Part shown: positions 1 through 6,489 of the stretch, in pieces
Layout: the number at the start of each line of letters is the position of its first letter
Numbering within the stretch: position 1 is the first letter of the stretch
Source: an uncultured Prevotellaceae bacterium
GTDB lineage: Bacteria > Bacteroidota > Bacteroidia > Bacteroidales > Bacteroidaceae
Assembly (NCBI GenBank): GCA_946539475.1
Contig: CAMNHM010000061.1
Coordinates: forward strand, 1 to 15,732
Direction of reading: 5' to 3'
DNA: 15,732 nucleotides
Position numbers and translations under genes: made by a program
Notes under the pieces: generated by a model
Database searches by the model: none
What the model was told of the DNA's origin: nothing
What the model saw: only the letters and a program-made list of their open reading frames with translations

Positions 1-1280
1 ACAAGGACGCCACCGCCTGCACCAACGCCCACCAGGGCGGCATCGTGCAGTTCAAAGATGGATCGTGGTGGGCACTGCTCATGCAGGACTTTCACTCCAT
101 TGGGCGCACCGTCTGCCTGATGCCGATGACGTGGAAGGACGGATGGCCCATGGTGGGCCTCGAGGGCAACATCGGACGCGCACCCCGCACATGGTTCAAG
201 CCTGGCGTGAAAGTCGAGGGTGAAGGTGTGAAGGTTGAGGGAGGATATCCCACCCACGCCCCCTACGACCGCTCCGACGACTTCAACTATTCTTCCACTA
301 CCCTCAAACCCATCTGGCAGTGGAACCATAATCCCGACGACAAGCAGTGGAGCCTGAAGAAGGGCAGGCTGCGCATCAACGCGATGCCTGCCGAACAGCT
401 GATGTGGGCGCGAAACACGCTGACGCAGCGCGTCATAGGCCCTAAGAGCATCACCACTGTGGAACTGGGCGTGAACGGCATGAAGGATGGCGATGTCGCA
501 GGACTTGGCAACATCAACGTGCCTTGTTCGTGGTTGGGCGTTGTCAAGCAGGGTAAGACGCTCACCCTCCGTTGCTTCGAGCAACTGACGAACGACACGG
601 TCGATACTTCTGTCAGCCTGCCCGATGGAAAGATCTGGCTCCGCATGATCGGCGACTACGACAACGACCAGGCGCAGTATGCTTACTCCACCGACGGCAT
701 CAGCTTCCAGACCTTAGGCCGCATGATGCCGCTGTCGTATCAGCTCATTTCGTTCCAAGGCTCGCGACATGCATTGTTTGCCTTCAACGTGAATGGTAAG
801 AACGGCGGCTTTGCCGAGTTCGACAACTTCGTCGTCGAGGAACCCTGTGCCGACCGTTCGGCAAACATCCCCTATGGCAAGACCTTCCGCATCATCAACA
901 AGGCTACGGGGCTGCCTGCCACGCTAGAGCAGCACGGATATATGTACGACACGCGTGCCAACGACCGTAGTCAGCGCACGCAGTTCCAGATCGTCGACCG
1001 CGGCAATGGTCGCGTACTGCTGAAGTGTGTCGACGGGCGCTACGTGAAGTCCTACGGCGAGGGCATGCCGGGCGACGTACGTTTTACCAATGACGAAAAA
1101 GAGGCCGAGGTGTTCCTTTGGCAGGACTACCTTGGCCACGACTTTATGCTCTTCTCGCTCCGCAACCACCGCTATCTGGGTAAGTCGCCTACCACGGGCA
1201 GCCCTTACTCAATGGATTTCGTTGGTCCCGATCCTGCTCGCCGCAATGGCAGTGTGCTGATGTGGGAAGAGGTGCAGTAA
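1..1280 (+). CDS. Glycoside hydrolase family 43 enzyme (5' partial), with C-terminal concanavalin-like and beta-trefoil-like domains
   Basis: The reading frame is open from base 3, so the gene enters from the left edge; the ATG at 45 is internal. The start of the visible part (HQGGIVQ, then WWALLMQDFHSIGR and PMTWKDGWPMVG) is the last part of a GH43 five-bladed propeller, of the beta-xylosidase/arabinofuranosidase type. From about base 260 to 860 follows a GH43-associated concanavalin A-like domain (SDDF, WQWNHNP, ARNTLTQR, MKDGDVAGL). The final ~130 residues (FRIINKATGLPATLEQ to the stop) look like a beta-trefoil carbohydrate-binding or fascin-like module; that call is weaker. The product is expected to be a secreted or periplasmic enzyme acting on arabinoxylan or xylo-oligosaccharides, although the signal peptide and the catalytic Asp/Glu residues lie outside the window. 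It converges on the minus-strand epimerase-like gene 39 bp away. Confidence 0.85.
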   Translation, partial: KDATACTNAHQGGIVQFKDGSWWALLMQDFHSIGRTVCLMPMTWKDGWPMVGLEGNIGRAPRTWFKPGVKVEGEGVKVEGGYPTHAPYDRSDDFNYSSTTLKPIWQWNHNPDDKQWSLKKGRLRINAMPAEQLMWARNTLTQRVIGPKSITTVELGVNGMKDGDVAGLGNINVPCSWLGVVKQGKTLTLRCFEQLTNDTVDTSVSLPDGKIWLRMIGDYDNDQAQYAYSTDGISFQTLGRMMPLSYQLISFQGSRHALFAFNVNGKNGGFAEFDNFVVEEPCADRSANIPYGKTFRIINKATGLPATLEQHGYMYDTRANDRSQRTQFQIVDRGNGRVLLKCVDGRYVKSYGEGMPGDVRFTNDEKEAEVFLWQDYLGHDFMLFSLRNHRYLGKSPTTGSPYSMDFVGPDPARRNGSVLMWEEVQ

Positions 1281-1286
1281 AGATTA

Positions 1287-1326
1287 GGAGTAGGGCGGGG
1301 GAGTGCTTCGCCCCTGCCGTTACTCC
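1287..1326. terminator. Imperfect hairpin between convergent genes, candidate terminator
   Basis: GGAGTA (1287-1292) pairs with TACTCC (1321-1326). An inner stem pairs GGC and GGGG (1294-1300) with CCCC and GCC (1311-1318) across a one-base bulge, and the loop is 1301-1310. The right arm overlaps the stop codon of the minus-strand epimerase-like gene. A short T-rich run follows only on the minus-strand side, so it is more convincing for that gene than for the plus-strand GH43. Not tested by folding software. Confidence 0.45.
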
Positions 1327-2372
1327 ACTAGAATCCTGACGATGCGCTCTGCCGTGCGACCATCCCAGCGGTCGGGCAGGGCGCTTTTCTTCCAGTTGCC
1401 AGCAACCATCTTGGCAAGGGCGGTGCGGAACGACTCGGGGTCTTCGCCGACGAGGACGTTACTGCCAATTTTCACCGTTTCCTGGTGCTCGGTGTAGCTG
1501 TTCAGCGTAATACACGGCACGCTGTTGAAGGTGGCCTCCTCGGCTACATTGCCACTGTCGGTGACGATGCCCATGGCGTGAGCGGTCAGCCATCCGAACT
1601 CAAGGTAGGGCAGGGGGGAGACAACGTCGACATGCGGCGCTATCTCTTCGACTAGTCGCGCTGCACGTCCGCGAAGAGGAGCAACGACGGGCGTCTTCTC
1701 GCTGATGGCAGCAAGAGGCTCCAGCAGTGAGGCCAGGGCGCGCTCGTCGTCGATCAGCGCCTTGCGGTTGATGGTGAAAACAATGTAGCGCCCCTCCTCG
1801 ACGTCAAGTTGCGGACGGCGCAAGCGCTGGTAGTTGTAGCGCAGGGAGTCCATGAGGATGTTGCCCACCATGTACGTTCCCGAGCCCTCGCCCTGTTCGC
1901 GTGTGGCAACGCTGTTGCTGCGCACACCGGCAGTGAACAGATAGTCGGAGAGGGCGTCGATGACCAGGCGGTTCACCTCCTTTGGCATCGACATGTCGAA
2001 CGACCGTGTGCCGGCGACGAGGTGTGCCAGTTTCAGGCCGCGCTTCTTGGTGACGATGGCGGCTGCCATTGTCGAGGCGAGGTCGTCGACGACGATGACC
2101 ACGTCGGCCGGGTGTTCATCGAGCAGCGCGTCGAAGGCTGCCATCACGCGGCTGGTGATCTCGTTCAGACTGTCACTGTCGACGCCAAGATAGTGGTCGG
2201 GGCGTGGCATCTGCAGGTCGTCGAAGAGCGACGGCTCTAGCGTAGGGTCGTCGGCGCGCCCGGCGTAGACGAGCTGATAGGTGGCAGCGCTGCTGCGCTC
2301 GATGGCGCGTATGAGTGGCGCTACCTTGATGAAGTTAGGTCGGGCGCCGGCTACGATGGTGATTTGCTTCAT
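1320..2372 (-). CDS. UDP-N-acetylglucosamine 2-epimerase-like protein, catalytic residues degenerate
   Basis: A 350-residue protein with the full length and fold signature of the non-hydrolysing UDP-GlcNAc 2-epimerase family (WecB/MnaA). The N-terminal GARPNFIKVAPLIRAIE and the C-terminal TDSGNVAEEATFNSVP region, which contacts UDP in the family, are clear. The start at 2372 is chosen because MKQITIVAGARPNF is the conserved N-terminus; an open stretch of 50 codons upstream overlaps the neighbouring TPR gene. Aligned by eye to E. coli WecB, Asp95 is kept (D97), but Glu117 becomes V119, Glu131 becomes K131, His213 becomes N202, and the GQH motif becomes GRA. Ordinary epimerase activity is therefore doubtful. 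It may be a sugar-nucleotide-binding paralogue, or act on another substrate. It lies 56 bp downstream of the TPR gene on the same strand, probably in one transcript. Family assignment is secure; function is not. Confidence 0.85.
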   Translation of the reverse strand: MKQITIVAGARPNFIKVAPLIRAIERSSAATYQLVYAGRADDPTLEPSLFDDLQMPRPDHYLGVDSDSLNEITSRVMAAFDALLDEHPADVVIVVDDLASTMAAAIVTKKRGLKLAHLVAGTRSFDMSMPKEVNRLVIDALSDYLFTAGVRSNSVATREQGEGSGTYMVGNILMDSLRYNYQRLRRPQLDVEEGRYIVFTINRKALIDDERALASLLEPLAAISEKTPVVAPLRGRAARLVEEIAPHVDVVSPLPYLEFGWLTAHAMGIVTDSGNVAEEATFNSVPCITLNSYTEHQETVKIGSNVLVGEDPESFRTALAKMVAGNWKKSALPDRWDGRTAERIVRILVE

Positions 2373-2428
2373 AGGGAGTAATGGCGATTGAAGGAATTTA
2401 ATGACAATTGGCTTTTCCTGTGGGTTTG

Positions 2429-3661
2429 CTATTTCTGAGGTTCCCGAAGCAGGCGGTCGACCTCGTCGAACTGCTTGCCCAGGTTCAGCTGGAGATAGAT
2501 GCGATATAGGGCGGGGCCCCATTTCTGCTTCTCTTCAGGCATCAGGCGACGGTAGTACTCCATGAACGTGCGTGCCTTCTGATAGTACGACAGCAGCTGG
2601 CGCTTGTCGGCCTGCGCTTCCGAACGCTCGGCAAGGTTCAGGTAGGCCGTGCCCGCGTTGAAGTAAGGCTCTGGCAGACTGTCGTTCCGGCTGATGATAC
2701 GCTCGCTGTAGACGAGGCTCTCCTGCCAGCGCTCCATGCGTAGCAGTGCCGACGACTTGGCAAAGAGGTAGAGGTCGCACGTGTCGCAAATGGTCAGCGC
2801 GCTGTCGGCCAGGCTCAGTGCCTGGTCGTACTGTCCGGCTGCCATGTATGCGTCCATGAGCCTGGGGAAGAAATATCCGAACGTGGGATATCGTCGGAAG
2901 CCCTCCTCGAGCGTCGCCACGTAGCTCACGTTGTTGTCGTGCAGGCGGTGGGCCTCGGCCGTGAACTGAAGGGTGAAGTCAGCGTGCGCAGTGTCGCGCA
3001 TGGCCATGTCGTGGTAGCGCAGCGTGCGATCGGCATCTCCCATGCGGTAGGCGCTGTAGGTGGCCCAATAGGCTGCTTCGGCCATCCGGCTGTCGGTGGC
3101 CAGGTAGTTGAAGGCAGTGAAGAGGGGCTGCCGCGCGCAGTCCATGTACTGTTCCATATAGCTGTATGCCTCTTGCCAGTTCGCTTTCCTGATAAACCAG
3201 CTGCCGGCGTTGAAGAGGTTGGGGCGATAGGTATTCAGCAGCGCGGCATGCTTCTGACGGTATTCGGGGTTGACACGTCCCTTCTTGTCAGGGCGCATGT
3301 CGAGGGAGTCGAGAGCTTCGGCAACGTTGAACAACCGCCGTGCGAGGTTGAAGAAGGCAGCAGTGTCCTGTCTCTGCTTGAGGTAGAGGCGCTCGTTGGC
3401 CTGGTTGTACTGTCCTCTGACGGCCTCGAAGAGCACTTGGTAGATTCGCTTGTCCTGCCGGTTGGCGGAGTCGCGGAGCAGCTTCGTCGTGATCTGGTCG
3501 GCTTGTGCGTAGTTCTTCGTGCGGCTTTTGATGTAGGTACGCGCCTGGCTCAGCTCTTTTTTCTGAGCCGTGGCAAGCGTGGGCAGCAGGAGGAGTGCGG
3601 CAGTGGCGACAGTCCATGTCCAGCGGCGTAATTTACGATATGTGATGCTTTGCGTATCCAT
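2429..3661 (-). CDS. Secreted TPR-like repeat protein, function unknown
   Basis: A 410-residue protein. The chosen start (MDTQSITYRK) gives a clean signal peptide: basic KLRR, hydrophobic core TWTVATAALLLLPTLA and a signal peptidase I site at ATA|Q near residue 32. The mature part is all-helical and repeat-like, with TPR-style units clearest in the second half (AYMAAGQYDQALSLADSAL, LYLFAKSSALLRMERWQESL, PYFNAGTAYLNLAER) and a conserved-looking EYYRRLMPEEKQKWGPALYRIYLQL end. It should be periplasmic and may be a protein-protein scaffold. A longer open frame to 3859 exists, but it would run through the promoter and the preceding gene's stop. A Bacteroidetes-type promoter lies just upstream, and the epimerase-like gene follows 56 bp downstream. 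No enzymatic motif is seen, so no specific function is assigned. Confidence 0.85.
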   Translation of the reverse strand: MDTQSITYRKLRRWTWTVATAALLLLPTLATAQKKELSQARTYIKSRTKNYAQADQITTKLLRDSANRQDKRIYQVLFEAVRGQYNQANERLYLKQRQDTAAFFNLARRLFNVAEALDSLDMRPDKKGRVNPEYRQKHAALLNTYRPNLFNAGSWFIRKANWQEAYSYMEQYMDCARQPLFTAFNYLATDSRMAEAAYWATYSAYRMGDADRTLRYHDMAMRDTAHADFTLQFTAEAHRLHDNNVSYVATLEEGFRRYPTFGYFFPRLMDAYMAAGQYDQALSLADSALTICDTCDLYLFAKSSALLRMERWQESLVYSERIISRNDSLPEPYFNAGTAYLNLAERSEAQADKRQLLSYYQKARTFMEYYRRLMPEEKQKWGPALYRIYLQLNLGKQFDEVDRLLREPQK

Positions 3662-3681
3662 CCAACATCTGATTTTCGATG

Positions 3682-3712
3682 CAAAGGTACGAATAAGCGA
3701 GGGAAATACAAA
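3682..3712 (-). promoter_or_regulatory. Bacteroidetes-type promoter for the TPR/epimerase-like pair
   Basis: Read on the minus strand, TTTG (3712-3709) is followed after 19 bp by TACCTTTG (3689-3682). This matches the Bacteroidetes sigma-ABfr pattern TTTG-N19-TAnnTTTG. The start codon at 3661 lies about 20 bp beyond the -7 element, giving a short leader. The TTTG is also one end of a perfect inverted repeat (3709-3733). Confidence 0.75.
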
Positions 3713-3733
3713 GAAAAATCGTGTTTTTCTTTG
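3709..3733. repeat. Perfect 10-bp inverted repeat over the -33 box, candidate operator
   Basis: CAAAGAAAAA (3709-3718) and TTTTTCTTTG (3724-3733) are exact reverse complements around a 5-base centre (TCGTG). The right end of the dyad, in minus-strand orientation, is the -33 TTTG of the promoter, so a bound regulator could block or assist RNA polymerase. It could also serve as a weak AT-rich terminator for the upstream GH43 gene, or be chance in AT-rich DNA. Confidence 0.5.
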
Positions 3734-3743
3734 ATTTTCCGAG

Positions 3744-3757
3744 CGAAAGTACTTTCG
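3744..3757. repeat. 14-bp perfect palindrome
   Basis: CGAAAGTACTTTCG is identical to its own reverse complement. It lies in the 172-bp gap between the GH43 stop and the TPR start, about 11 bp from the inverted repeat over the promoter. Each strand reads TACTTTCG, a near match to the Bacteroidetes -7 element, but no -33 partner is seen at the right distance. A dimeric regulator site is possible. Confidence 0.4.
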
Positions 3758-3771
3758 GCGAAGCCATTGCC

Positions 3772-3793
3772 CGGGACCCCTGTGTCTGTCCCG
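3772..3793. terminator. Short GC hairpin downstream of the GH43 gene
   Basis: CGGGAC (3772-3777) pairs with GTCCCG (3788-3793) around a 10-base loop, about 40 bp past the GH43 stop on the minus strand. There is no T-run directly after it, so it is a weak terminator candidate. Confidence 0.25.
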
Positions 3794-3833
3794 TGAGTGT
3801 GCGACTGGTGGGCTAAAAGGTAGTCGCGGACAG

Positions 3834-5522
3834 CTACTGCCGGATGCGCTTTCGAACATGGCCGTCGGTAGACTGCTCGATGACGATGCCCTTGTAGGGT
3901 GGATGGTTCTTCAGGACGCGGCCTCCGAGGTCGTAGGTGGCAGTGGGCTGCTGCGGCAGTCGCGGCAGGTCGTCGACGGTGGTGAGGTCGTCGTGGGAGA
4001 ACTGCCAGGCGTCCCACTGAACGTCGGTGGCCTCGGTGAAGACGAAGAAGACGCTGCGTGTGCCCTTCAGCTGCTCAGGGTCGACGGCGATGATGTGATC
4101 CTGCATCGTTGTCGAGGAGAACTCCATCGTGGCTACGGGAGCACTGTTGAGGTTCGCCAGGCGTATCTCGACCTTACCCGTTCCCTTTGCACGGAGCATG
4201 AACGAGCGTGCACCAGGCGTTCCGAGTTCTACTCGGCGCACCATTGTCCAGTCGCCGGGCGACATCTTCACCTGCAGGTTCTTCGAGGCGTCGTTGCCCA
4301 GGCTGTTGAGGTTGGGCACCTTCGCGGTGTTCGAGAAGTCCTCGTAGCTGATGCCGCCGGCAGTAGCCATCGTCTCAGCCTCCTGCAGCACATAGGGGTC
4401 GAGATTGCCCACGGCGGGTGCTCCTGAGGCATTGGCCGTGACGGTGCTGATGCGATGGGTGGAGGCGTTGACCGTTGCCTTGTTCACTTGTATTGATCGG
4501 AAGCCTGACGCGCCAGTCTTCATGCTTTGCTCGAGGCTCATGGCATGGTAGAAGAGGTAGTAGTTGTCGCCGAACTGCTGCAGGTGGGTATGGTTGTTGC
4601 CGTAGGGATATCCGAAGGTGCCGGGGTTGGCCAGGTATTGTCCGCAGTACTCCCATGAGTCAGGGTCGAGGGGCGTGTCGGTCATCATATAGCACATGCT
4701 GCAGGCTGTCGGTGCACTGTGGTTGCCACGCTTGGTATAGCTGCTCCAGTCGTTGCGGTCTGACCAGCTGGTGCAGTAGGTGTAGACCATCTTACCCCCG
4801 ATGATGTTCAGCTCGCTGGCCTCGAAGTGATAGGGTGCGGGAATCTTCACGGCGTTGCCGTCGAGTGCCGTCATCGACGGCTTCAGCTTGGCGATGCAGG
4901 CATTGTTGGGCTGCAGCTTGGAACCCTTGGCGTTGGGGTCGCCGCCTCCGAAGGCTATCCATGCTGTGCCCTCGTCGTCGATGACCACGCCAGGGTCGAA
5001 CACCCAGTTGCAGGGGCTTACGCCTGGTGTACTACCCGTGATGAGGGGGCGCGATAGTGGTGACCTGAAGGGACCTATGGGCGACGATCCTTTCAGCACG
5101 CCGACACTGCCGCCGCCGTTGGAGAAATAGACGAAGAACTCCTCCTGTCCGCTCTCGGTGGTGCGCCAGACGGCCGATGGGGCCCACGACTGTCCGCACC
5201 ATGATCCGCAGATGCGGCCCACGTCGATGGTGCCATGGAAGGTCCAGTTGACAAGGTCGGCCGAAGACAGTACGACGAGCGACTTGATGTTGCCATAGCC
5301 GTTGTCGCCCTTCTTGCCGTTGATGATGAACTGCTGATGGTCGTTGGAGCCATAGACGTAGAGGCGTCCACCGTACTCGATGGCTGTTGGGTCGGCACAG
5401 AAGACGCTGGGGCTGATGGGGTTGCCTTGCGAGGAACTTTTATAGGCTGTGGCCACGGACTGTGCCCCGACGTTAAGTGTAGCAGCCAGTATGACTGCTG
5501 ATGTGAGAATCGCGTGTTTCAT
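3834..5522 (-). CDS. Secreted GH43 arabinoxylan-active enzyme with CBM6 domain
   Basis: A 562-residue protein. The start MKHAILTSAV gives a signal peptide cleaved near NVGA|Q (residue 20). The GH43 propeller covers about 35-370: FCADPTAIEYGGRLYVYGS holds the expected catalytic base D44, NWVFDPGVV the pKa-modulating D176, and HFEASEL the expected acid E234; NHTHLQQFGDNYYLFYH is the usual histidine-bearing blade. Residues about 376-510 (YVLQEAETMA to VQWDAWQFSHD) are a CBM6-type domain. This architecture resembles XynD-type arabinoxylan arabinofuranohydrolases; beta-xylosidase or arabinanase activity cannot be excluded. The last ~35 residues (ATYDLGGRVL, KGIVIEQ) resemble the short YDLxGR/KGI tails of many secreted Bacteroidetes proteins. 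An in-frame upstream extension to 5720 is rejected because it spans repeats and lacks a signal-peptide logic. No convincing promoter is seen directly upstream. Confidence 0.88.
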   Translation of the reverse strand: MKHAILTSAVILAATLNVGAQSVATAYKSSSQGNPISPSVFCADPTAIEYGGRLYVYGSNDHQQFIINGKKGDNGYGNIKSLVVLSSADLVNWTFHGTIDVGRICGSWCGQSWAPSAVWRTTESGQEEFFVYFSNGGGSVGVLKGSSPIGPFRSPLSRPLITGSTPGVSPCNWVFDPGVVIDDEGTAWIAFGGGDPNAKGSKLQPNNACIAKLKPSMTALDGNAVKIPAPYHFEASELNIIGGKMVYTYCTSWSDRNDWSSYTKRGNHSAPTACSMCYMMTDTPLDPDSWEYCGQYLANPGTFGYPYGNNHTHLQQFGDNYYLFYHAMSLEQSMKTGASGFRSIQVNKATVNASTHRISTVTANASGAPAVGNLDPYVLQEAETMATAGGISYEDFSNTAKVPNLNSLGNDASKNLQVKMSPGDWTMVRRVELGTPGARSFMLRAKGTGKVEIRLANLNSAPVATMEFSSTTMQDHIIAVDPEQLKGTRSVFFVFTEATDVQWDAWQFSHDDLTTVDDLPRLPQQPTATYDLGGRVLKNHPPYKGIVIEQSTDGHVRKRIRQ

Positions 5523-5543
5523 TGTTTCTTTCTTAGGTTGTCG

Positions 5544-5564
5544 TACTTCGTCCCTCGCACCTAC
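5544..5564. repeat. Degenerate 7-bp repeat block
   Basis: TACTTCG, TCCCTCG and CACCTAC follow each other in 7-bp register and resemble the YACCTCG unit of the intact array at 5718-5752, in the same orientation. It sits just upstream of the minus-strand GH43 start. With the intact array it brackets the gap 5565-5717, in which I see no gene. Confidence 0.35.
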
Positions 5565-5717
5565 TTCTGGAACGCCTTCGGCGAGAAATTTAACAAAGTG
5601 ATTTACAAAATAAAACAGGAGCCCGACTGCTAGCAGCCATATCTTGCTTAATTCTGTCTCATATTTTGTTTGATTTCTGCACGAAGCGCATCCCCTTTCG
5701 CGAGCAAGGTAATCTTG

Positions 5718-5752
5718 CACCTCGTACCTCGCACCTCGTACCTCGTACCTCG
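5718..5752. repeat. Tandem array of five 7-bp units (YACCTCG)
   Basis: Five head-to-tail units, CACCTCG, TACCTCG, CACCTCG, TACCTCG and TACCTCG, differ only in the first base. The array lies between the stop of the small YqjK-like gene and the 5' region of the GH43 gene. Function is unknown; slipped-strand copy-number change is plausible. Confidence 0.85.
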
Positions 5753-5767
5753 AAATGAAAGGGACTA

Positions 5768-6052
5768 TTATCGTCCTTTCCGTCGGAAGAGGCCTGAGAG
5801 GGCGCTATAGTTCTTGCGCAGCTTGCGCATCATGAGGAATGCGTCAATAGCCAGGGCACTGTTGGAGATGATGCTGGAGATGAACTCTCCCCGCGAGCTG
5901 TCCTCGCGCTTGACGAACAGCTGTCGCCACAGTTGGCTGATGTGCTGATTGTCGCGGTCGATCTGCAGCCGGAGGTCGGCCTTGCGCTGTCGGATTTCTT
6001 CCAGGGTCTTATATTCCGGATGAACGTTCATAGGGTAGGGGATTGAGGTCAT
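5768..6052 (-). CDS. Small YqjK-like protein of the YtxH/holin-X cassette
   Basis: A 94-residue protein if it starts at 6052 (MTSIPYP), where its ATG overlaps the stop of the holin-like gene as ATGA, implying translational coupling. An alternative ATG at 6031 (MNVHPEYK) would also be acceptable. The N-terminal half is a charged helix, probably a coiled coil (EEIRQRKADLRLQIDRDN), then a weakly hydrophobic stretch (FISSIISNSALAIDAFLMM), then a basic end (RKLRKN, LFRRKGR). Its position after a holin-X/YqjE-like gene, and its helix-hydrophobic-basic layout, recall E. coli YqjK in the yqjC-D-E-K operon. That similarity is inferred from context and layout, not from a search. The role would be at the inner membrane, unknown in detail. 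Confidence 0.7.
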   Translation of the reverse strand: MTSIPYPMNVHPEYKTLEEIRQRKADLRLQIDRDNQHISQLWRQLFVKREDSSRGEFISSIISNSALAIDAFLMMRKLRKNYSALSGLFRRKGR

Positions 6053-6399
6053 TCGTTCATGAACAGGCGTGCCAATGCCCGCACAAGGGGCTGCTCTATC
6101 CATGGTCGGCGGAAAGTGTAGATGAGCAACAGCAGCAGTGCGTAGAGACCGGCTATGATGAAGTAGGCAGCCACAGGGCCTGTGGATTCTGAAATCCACG
6201 CTGCCAGGCCAATGGAGGCGAAGAGCAGCACGAGCAAAAGTAGTACGGACAACAGGATGATGAGTGCGGCGGCCTTCAGCAGTCGTACCACCTTTTCGAT
6301 GACGTCGAGCTTCACATACTCGGCTTGAAGGCCCAGATAGTGCTTCATTGCCTCAATGAGCTGGGCAATGGTCTCCACATTCTTGTCGCTCGAAAGCAT
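6049..6399 (-). CDS. Holin-X / YqjE-like two-helix inner-membrane protein
   Basis: A 116-residue protein. An amphipathic N-terminal helix (1-40, IAQLIEAMKHYLGLQAEYVK) is followed by two hydrophobic membrane segments at about 43-67 and 75-95, joined by the short turn WISESTGPVA, with a basic tail (FRRPW). This is the layout of the phage holin superfamily III / Actinobacterial holin-X family (PF07332), which also contains E. coli YqjE. Despite the family name there is no nearby endolysin or phage gene, and such chromosomal copies are usually treated as membrane-stress proteins. It lies between a YtxH-like gene and a small coiled-coil gene, overlapping the latter by 4 bp. Confidence 0.8.
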   Translation of the reverse strand: MLSSDKNVETIAQLIEAMKHYLGLQAEYVKLDVIEKVVRLLKAAALIILLSVLLLLVLLFASIGLAAWISESTGPVAAYFIIAGLYALLLLLIYTFRRPWIEQPLVRALARLFMNE

Positions 6400-6404
6400 C
6401 TTTT

Positions 6405-6438
6405 GAGTTAGGAGTTAGGAGTAGGAGCTAGGAGTTAA
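6405..6438. repeat. Imperfect 7-bp tandem array (GAGTTAG type)
   Basis: Units GAGTTAG, GAGTTAG, GAGTAG, GAGCTAG and GAGTTAA run head to tail in the 90-bp gap between the YtxH-like stop and the holin-like start. One unit is a base short. The array lies right before the holin-like start codon, in its transcribed leader, so copy number could alter leader length. Confidence 0.8.
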
Positions 6439-6489
6439 GGGGAGTCAGTTGTTGTGCAGCATCGTCCCCACTCCTTGCTCCAAGTTAAA

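Noticed and set aside
2373..2522. N-terminal extension of the epimerase-like protein by 50 codons
   Set aside because: It overlaps the TPR gene's end, is Pro/Arg-rich with no family similarity, and the conserved family N-terminus begins at 2372.
2939..3631. A 230-codon plus-strand open frame opposite the secreted TPR protein
   Set aside because: It is antisense to a gene with a clear signal peptide, repeats and promoter; its Val/Gly-rich product looks like reverse-strand shadow.
5627..5636. CTGCTAGCAG, a 10-bp palindrome upstream of the GH43 gene
   Set aside because: It is short enough to be chance and has no link to a recognisable promoter element.
5523..5720. N-terminal extension of the GH43-CBM6 protein by 66 codons
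   Set aside because: The extension would bury a good signal peptide and run through degenerate repeats and the array edge; the ATG at 5522 is the sensible start.
5718..5752. The heptamer array as a CRISPR
   Set aside because: The units are 7 bp and contiguous with no spacers, and there are no cas genes.
6049..6399. Holin-like gene as evidence of a prophage
   Set aside because: No endolysin, capsid, integrase or attachment-site signs are nearby, and the YtxH/holin-X context is that of a chromosomal stress cassette.
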